Shown piece after piece: positions 8,001 to 9,571 of a stretch of 9,571 nucleotides of DNA. The notes under the pieces are model-generated. The model did not search any database, had not been told where the DNA came from, and saw only the letters and a list, made by a program, of their open reading frames with translations. Position 1 is the first letter of the stretch, and each line of letters starts with the position of its first letter. A program made the translations under genes and the position numbers. This DNA comes from Planctomycetaceae bacterium UBA4732 (lineage in GTDB: Bacteria > Planctomycetota > Planctomycetia > Gemmatales > Gemmataceae). Location: contig DHJA01000133.1 in the NCBI GenBank assembly GCA_002404095.1, forward strand, positions 2,862 to 12,432, read 5' to 3'.

Positions 8001-8311
8001 GACGAGCGGCCCGGCCGTTGGGACTGGCCTACTGGTTGGAGGGAGAGGGCGGCCCGAAGGTCGCGCTACCGGGGCGCGCGGCCGCACAATGGTTGGACGA
8101 CGGGAGCCGCTGGCGGACGATCCGCGAAGACCTCCGGCAATGGGTCGCTGTCCTTGTCCGCAACATACGCCAGGGGAACTTCGTTTTGCAGCCGCGCGAG
8201 GAGAACTGCACCCAAACCTGTTCGTTCGGCCAGACCTGCCGCATCACGCAGGCGCGCGGCGTCGGCAAGGAAGGGATGCTGTCGTTGCCGTTGGCGGGAG
8301 ATGAGGCGTAG
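5069..8311 (+). CDS. addB: AddB-type helicase-like/PD-(D/E)XK nuclease
   Basis: This 1080-residue protein resembles AddB, the second subunit of the AddAB helicase-nuclease that resects double-strand breaks for recombination. The N-terminal half is UvrD-like: Walker A GPARSGKT (8-15), LHTFHEML, the motif II-like FVDGFGDFTRPQ from 197, and VRVLSANQARHLEADYVFIL from 562. The C-terminal half is a RecB-type nuclease with H804 (RGQAYHR), D925 (GRIDRVD) and the DYKTG motif 942-946. Four cysteines, C772 and C1047/C1051/C1057, match the AddB iron-sulfur clamp, with C-x3-C-x5-C spacing at the end. It is slightly shorter than B. subtilis AddB. ATG 5069 has a purine-rich GGGGAG (5052-5057) eleven bases upstream. 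No addA follows within the window. It starts 42 bases after E2, so shared transcription is possible. A stand-alone PD-(D/E)XK nuclease-helicase is the alternative. Confidence 0.8.
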   Translation: MTVHILCGPARSGKTARMLKRLRERAAEAPGSVLWLAPTGRAVEALRGRLLNEASIPGRPRLHTFHEMLQEIVRANDPAARLLSGVQRRLLTEDLVAGLAADGRLAHFAGVADTHGFTDGVLGLLADLQRNAVPVERFEEATASAGPKERQCAHLYAQYQGELRRQHLHDADGVAARAGDLLREGLRQPFAEVRAMFVDGFGDFTRPQHDILELLSEWVEELWIVLPDEESGQRADLFARPRATMERLRKLRPEVEWLTSADVDRPAGLTHLERQIFNPIRTLQRAEDSTGVSRIEAPGVLGEVRLVVRRIKKLLRDGVGADDVLVVLRDVSPYADILTEVFDEYAVPVEVDGTEQLTRNPAISVLLRALRLPDDDWPFAGVTALLRNTYFRPLWPEATDRSDMAQRAEMLLRLLGEPRGRHAYLTAITAWAEKQEPGLEDEQAEESLRRRKHELAKECAPFLQRFFQVWEAAPAKAPLAEHLAWLRLFAHDVGVTREAEEDDRDAAALDQLWREVGHWLEREERRHGPGGRTLDRKTFLRRLTALAAESSLPRSPAGPGRVRVLSANQARHLEADYVFILGLGERSFPRLTPPLSLFDDQERQILQSADIDFGAGDLLPEEMLLFYQVASRARRELILSYPAVDQRGQELLPSSFLLAVRACLHPDAFKGKVEQRRMLIQGIDDEPLSAAEIRVRAAKNYKAGGLDDPALPTDLRANLQDAGKLFENRFESKYHNAYDGLLRNPAVVGELTSIFGPERIFSPTALEEYISCPFKFFLHHVLHLEPLEEPSEEIEVTRRGQAYHRAMARLHRKLKASGVHGPTDAVTQDVTREMTEAVEEDVRRAPSPAAKELWRLEGRRLVRTAERYVAQWRKFLKPWLERGVSPQPDLFEADFGLPTADGSPPVGPLVVRIDDVEVRVSGRIDRVDLVELDDGVGFWIIDYKTGRSGHYTGKALSEYSRLQLTLYALAVEEVLLAGRAARPLGLAYWLEGEGGPKVALPGRAAAQWLDDGSRWRTIREDLRQWVAVLVRNIRQGNFVLQPREENCTQTCSFGQTCRITQARGVGKEGMLSLPLAGDEA

Positions 8312-8351
8312 GAATGATTTTGAAAAGATGGGCCGTCTCGATTGGTGATTG

Positions 8352-8372
8352 ATTCGCCTGACACCGGCGAAT
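8352..8372. repeat. short hairpin after the AddB-like gene
   Basis: ATTCGCC (8352-8358) and GGCGAAT (8366-8372) form a perfect seven-base stem with a seven-base loop. It lies 40 bases after the AddB-like stop and eight bases before the -35 of the first sigma gene. A proper U-run is missing (TGCTCGTTT follows), so it may be a weak terminator or an operator-like site for that promoter. Confidence 0.4.
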
Positions 8373-8379
8373 TGCTCGT

Positions 8380-8408
8380 TTGCGGACTCCGTCAGGCTCC
8401 GCTATATT
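8380..8408 (+). promoter_or_regulatory. leaderless promoter of the first sigma gene
   Basis: TTGCGG (8380-8385), a 17-base spacer and TATATT (8403-8408) form a good housekeeping-type promoter. Only seven bases separate the -10 box from ATG 8416, so transcription should begin at or within a base or two of the start codon. No Shine-Dalgarno sequence could be transcribed. The same arrangement recurs before the second sigma gene. Confidence 0.6.
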
Positions 8409-8415
8409 GTGGTGC

Positions 8416-8880
8416 ATGACCGACGTCACCCGCATCCTGTCCGCCATCGAGTACGGCGACCCCCACGCCGCTGAGCAACTCTTGCCGCTCGTCTACAACG
8501 AGCTGCGCAAGCTTGCGGCACAAAAGCTGGTCCAGGAGGCGCCTGGCCAGACGCTCCAGGCCACCGCCCTGGTCCATGAGGCGTATCTACGGCTCCTGGG
8601 CAACGGCCAACCTCAGCCGTGGAACGGCCGCGGCCACTTCTTCGCCGCCGCCGCGGAGGCGATGCGGCGCATCCTCGTCCGCGAGTTTGGGGGTTTGCGC
8701 CTATCTGCGCTGGCGCGACCAGGGCATCGCGGCGGCGCAAGCGGCGGGACGCCTCGAAGAACGCCAAGCGGCGTGAATACGTCCCTCCTCCGTAAAATGA
8801 TTGCAGTTAGACCGCGGAACGGCTATTCTTGGGGACATGAACGATGTCACTCAGGTGCTAGACGCCCTCGCGCGCGGTGA
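8416..8880 (+). CDS. truncated ECF sigma factor (region 2 only), first copy
   Basis: Residues 1-88 are an ECF-type sigma-70 region 2 of the family rich in planctomycetes and acidobacteria, with [28 protein letters not shown], a conserved W, and [15 protein letters not shown]. After V88 (base 8679) the homology stops abruptly; the expected DQARR and the whole DNA-binding region 4 are absent. The frame runs on through an unrelated Arg/Gly/Pro-rich tail and ends at 8880, inside the next gene, which argues that the tail is not selected. Full-length relatives are about 180-200 residues. ATG 8416 is chosen over an in-frame TTG at 8380 because the latter sits in the -35 box. A sigma factor without region 4 should not recognise -35 elements, so this is probably a degenerate copy. 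Confidence 0.7.
   Translation: MTDVTRILSAIEYGDPHAAEQLLPLVYNELRKLAAQKLVQEAPGQTLQATALVHEAYLRLLGNGQPQPWNGRGHFFAAAAEAMRRILVREFGGLRLSALARPGHRGGASGGTPRRTPSGVNTSLLRKMIAVRPRNGYSWGHERCHSGARRPRAR
8680..8776 (+). pseudogene. possible C-terminal remnant of an unknown gene
   Basis: Directly after the point where sigma homology ends, the +2 frame (TGA at 8774-8776) reads [20 protein letters not shown] then LEERQAA. This looks more like the helical tail of a real protein than the sigma gene's own frame does. A deletion joining the front of a sigma gene to the end of a neighbouring gene would explain both. The parent protein is not recognised, and the peptide is too short for a firm call. Confidence 0.25.
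8801..8829 (+). promoter_or_regulatory. leaderless promoter of the second sigma gene
   Basis: TTGCAG (8801-8806), a 17-base spacer and TATTCT (8824-8829) are followed after seven bases by ATG 8837. Spacer and -10-to-ATG distance are identical to those of the first sigma gene. GGGGA at 8831-8835 touches the start codon too closely to act as a ribosome-binding site, so a leaderless mRNA is expected. Confidence 0.6.
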
Positions 8881-9286
8881 CGCCTGCGCCGCCGACCGGC
8901 TGTTGCCCCTTGTCTACGACGAGTTGCGTGCGCTCGCCGCACAGCGGCTGGCCCAGGAGCAACCCGGGCAGACGCTACAGGCCACCGCCCTGGTGCATGA
9001 AGCCTATCTGCGTTTGCTGGATGGGGACAAGGCCGCGCACTGGAACAGTCGCGCTCACTTCTTTGGCGCCGCGGCCGAAGCCATGCGCCGCATCCTCGTC
9101 GATCAGGCTCGTCGCAAGCAGGCCGCCAAGCACGGCGGCGACGTGGCGCGCCAAGACCTCGACGGCCTGGAGATCGCCCTTCCCGAGATTCCGGAAGACC
9201 TGGTGGCCCAAGTGAAGATCCTTGAACCAGGGAGTGAAACATGGAGAATCTGGAATCGCGGAAGGAATTGTCCGAGAAAGTGCTGA
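8837..9286 (+). CDS. truncated ECF sigma factor, second copy
   Basis: This is a tandem paralogue of the preceding sigma gene: 62 of 88 residues are identical without gaps up to RRILV. It keeps more of the family pattern, continuing [13 protein letters not shown] and then [14 protein letters not shown] to about residue 124, the linker between regions 2 and 4. There the homology ends; residues 125-149 ([12 protein letters not shown] onward) are unrelated and region 4, which binds the -35 element, is missing. The break lies at about 9207-9240, just before a new, lower-GC reading frame starting at 9241 inside this one. An insertion or recombination therefore probably removed the 3' half. ATG 8837 is supported by the matching promoter spacing and by alignment with the first copy (MTDVT / MNDVT). 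Confidence 0.75.
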   Translation: MNDVTQVLDALARGDACAADRLLPLVYDELRALAAQRLAQEQPGQTLQATALVHEAYLRLLDGDKAAHWNSRAHFFGAAAEAMRRILVDQARRKQAAKHGGDVARQDLDGLEIALPEIPEDLVAQVKILEPGSETWRIWNRGRNCPRKC

Positions 9287-9571
9287 TTCACCTATACAAC
9301 TCGGCCGTGACAGGCTCACTCCGAAGTACAGCCTTGCTGCTCGGGACGAAGAACGACAAACTATGGGCAGACTCCCCCGGCTTTCAGGACTTGCGCGCGC
9401 TTTATGATTTGGCTGGGACAGACCGCCGCCTGTTCTATTCCGCTGCCACAGCTCTGGCTGAGTTCACAGTCTACAGTGTTCTTTATTTTGTGGAGAAGTA
9501 CAGCCGATTTGACTCAGAACATAATAAGGAGGCTTTTCCTCAAGTCTCGCTAGTGCCGGGTTTTGCAAGTG
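9241..9571 (+). CDS. unrecognised protein, 5' part only (runs off window)
   Basis: An open frame of 110 codons starts at ATG 9241 and continues past the window edge. GGGAG (9230-9234) lies six bases upstream, a good ribosome-binding site. The start reads [15 protein letters not shown], followed by helical, mixed-charge sequence including LYNSAVTGSLRSTALLLGTK and ALAEFTVYSVLYFVEKY. No catalytic motif, signal peptide or clear membrane helix was recognised. By hand count its GC is about 53%, well below the genes to its left, and codon choice is more relaxed (for example TTT, TAT, AAT). It begins inside the tail of the truncated sigma gene, consistent with the edge of acquired DNA. No function is proposed. 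Confidence 0.65.
   Translation, partial: MENLESRKELSEKVLIHLYNSAVTGSLRSTALLLGTKNDKLWADSPGFQDLRALYDLAGTDRRLFYSAATALAEFTVYSVLYFVEKYSRFDSEHNKEAFPQVSLVPGFAS

Noticed and set aside
8380..8415. TTG start for the first sigma gene
   Set aside because: The codon lies in the -35 hexamer, and the paralogue aligns from ATG 8416 / ATG 8837.

Overview
The window is GC-rich bacterial DNA with every supported gene on the + strand. The best guess for the source is a planctomycete, or a lineage such as Acidobacteriota with a similar gene repertoire. The guess rests on two things: the ECF sigma factors of the [10 protein letters not shown] / [11 protein letters not shown] / AMRRILV type, which are heavily expanded in those phyla, and an E1-alpha protein close in feel to planctomycete homologues as I remember them. 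No rRNA, tRNA, CRISPR array, transposase or recognisable origin was seen.

Layout. (1) 1-263 is a leader with no supported gene. (2) 264-1376 encodes a soluble sensor histidine kinase with a PAS-like N-terminus and no response regulator nearby. (3) 1377-1555 is an intergenic stretch holding a strong nested GC palindrome, then a TATAAT box. (4) 1556-5026 encodes E1-alpha, E1-beta and lipoyl-E2 of a 2-oxoacid dehydrogenase complex. Between E1-beta and E2 lies a long inverted repeat whose left arm is three perfect copies of CACAAAGAA. (5) 5069-8311 is a large AddB-type nuclease with a Walker A site, a PD-(D/E)XK nuclease and the four-cysteine Fe-S signature. (6) 8312-9286 carries two tandem ECF sigma-factor genes, 62 of 88 residues identical over their shared N-terminal part. 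Each loses sigma homology before region 4. (7) From 9241 to the window edge runs the start of an unrecognised gene of visibly lower GC, which begins where the second sigma gene breaks off.

How the genes fit together. E1-alpha, E1-beta and E2 would catalyse oxidative decarboxylation of a 2-oxoacid and transfer the acyl group to CoA. The E3 subunit (dihydrolipoamide dehydrogenase) is not here and must come from elsewhere. The AddB-like gene follows E2 by 42 bases and may be co-transcribed, but its DNA-repair role is unrelated and no addA is visible. The sigma pair looks like a degenerating locus at the left edge of a foreign insertion or rearrangement.

The most notable signals are the two sigma-gene start regions. 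They share a TTGCrG-N17-TATnnT-N7-ATG layout without a Shine-Dalgarno sequence, which implies leaderless mRNAs. The independent truncation of both neighbouring paralogues is also striking. I did not find evidence for a complete new system. The unknown partial gene at the right edge is the likeliest lead into one.
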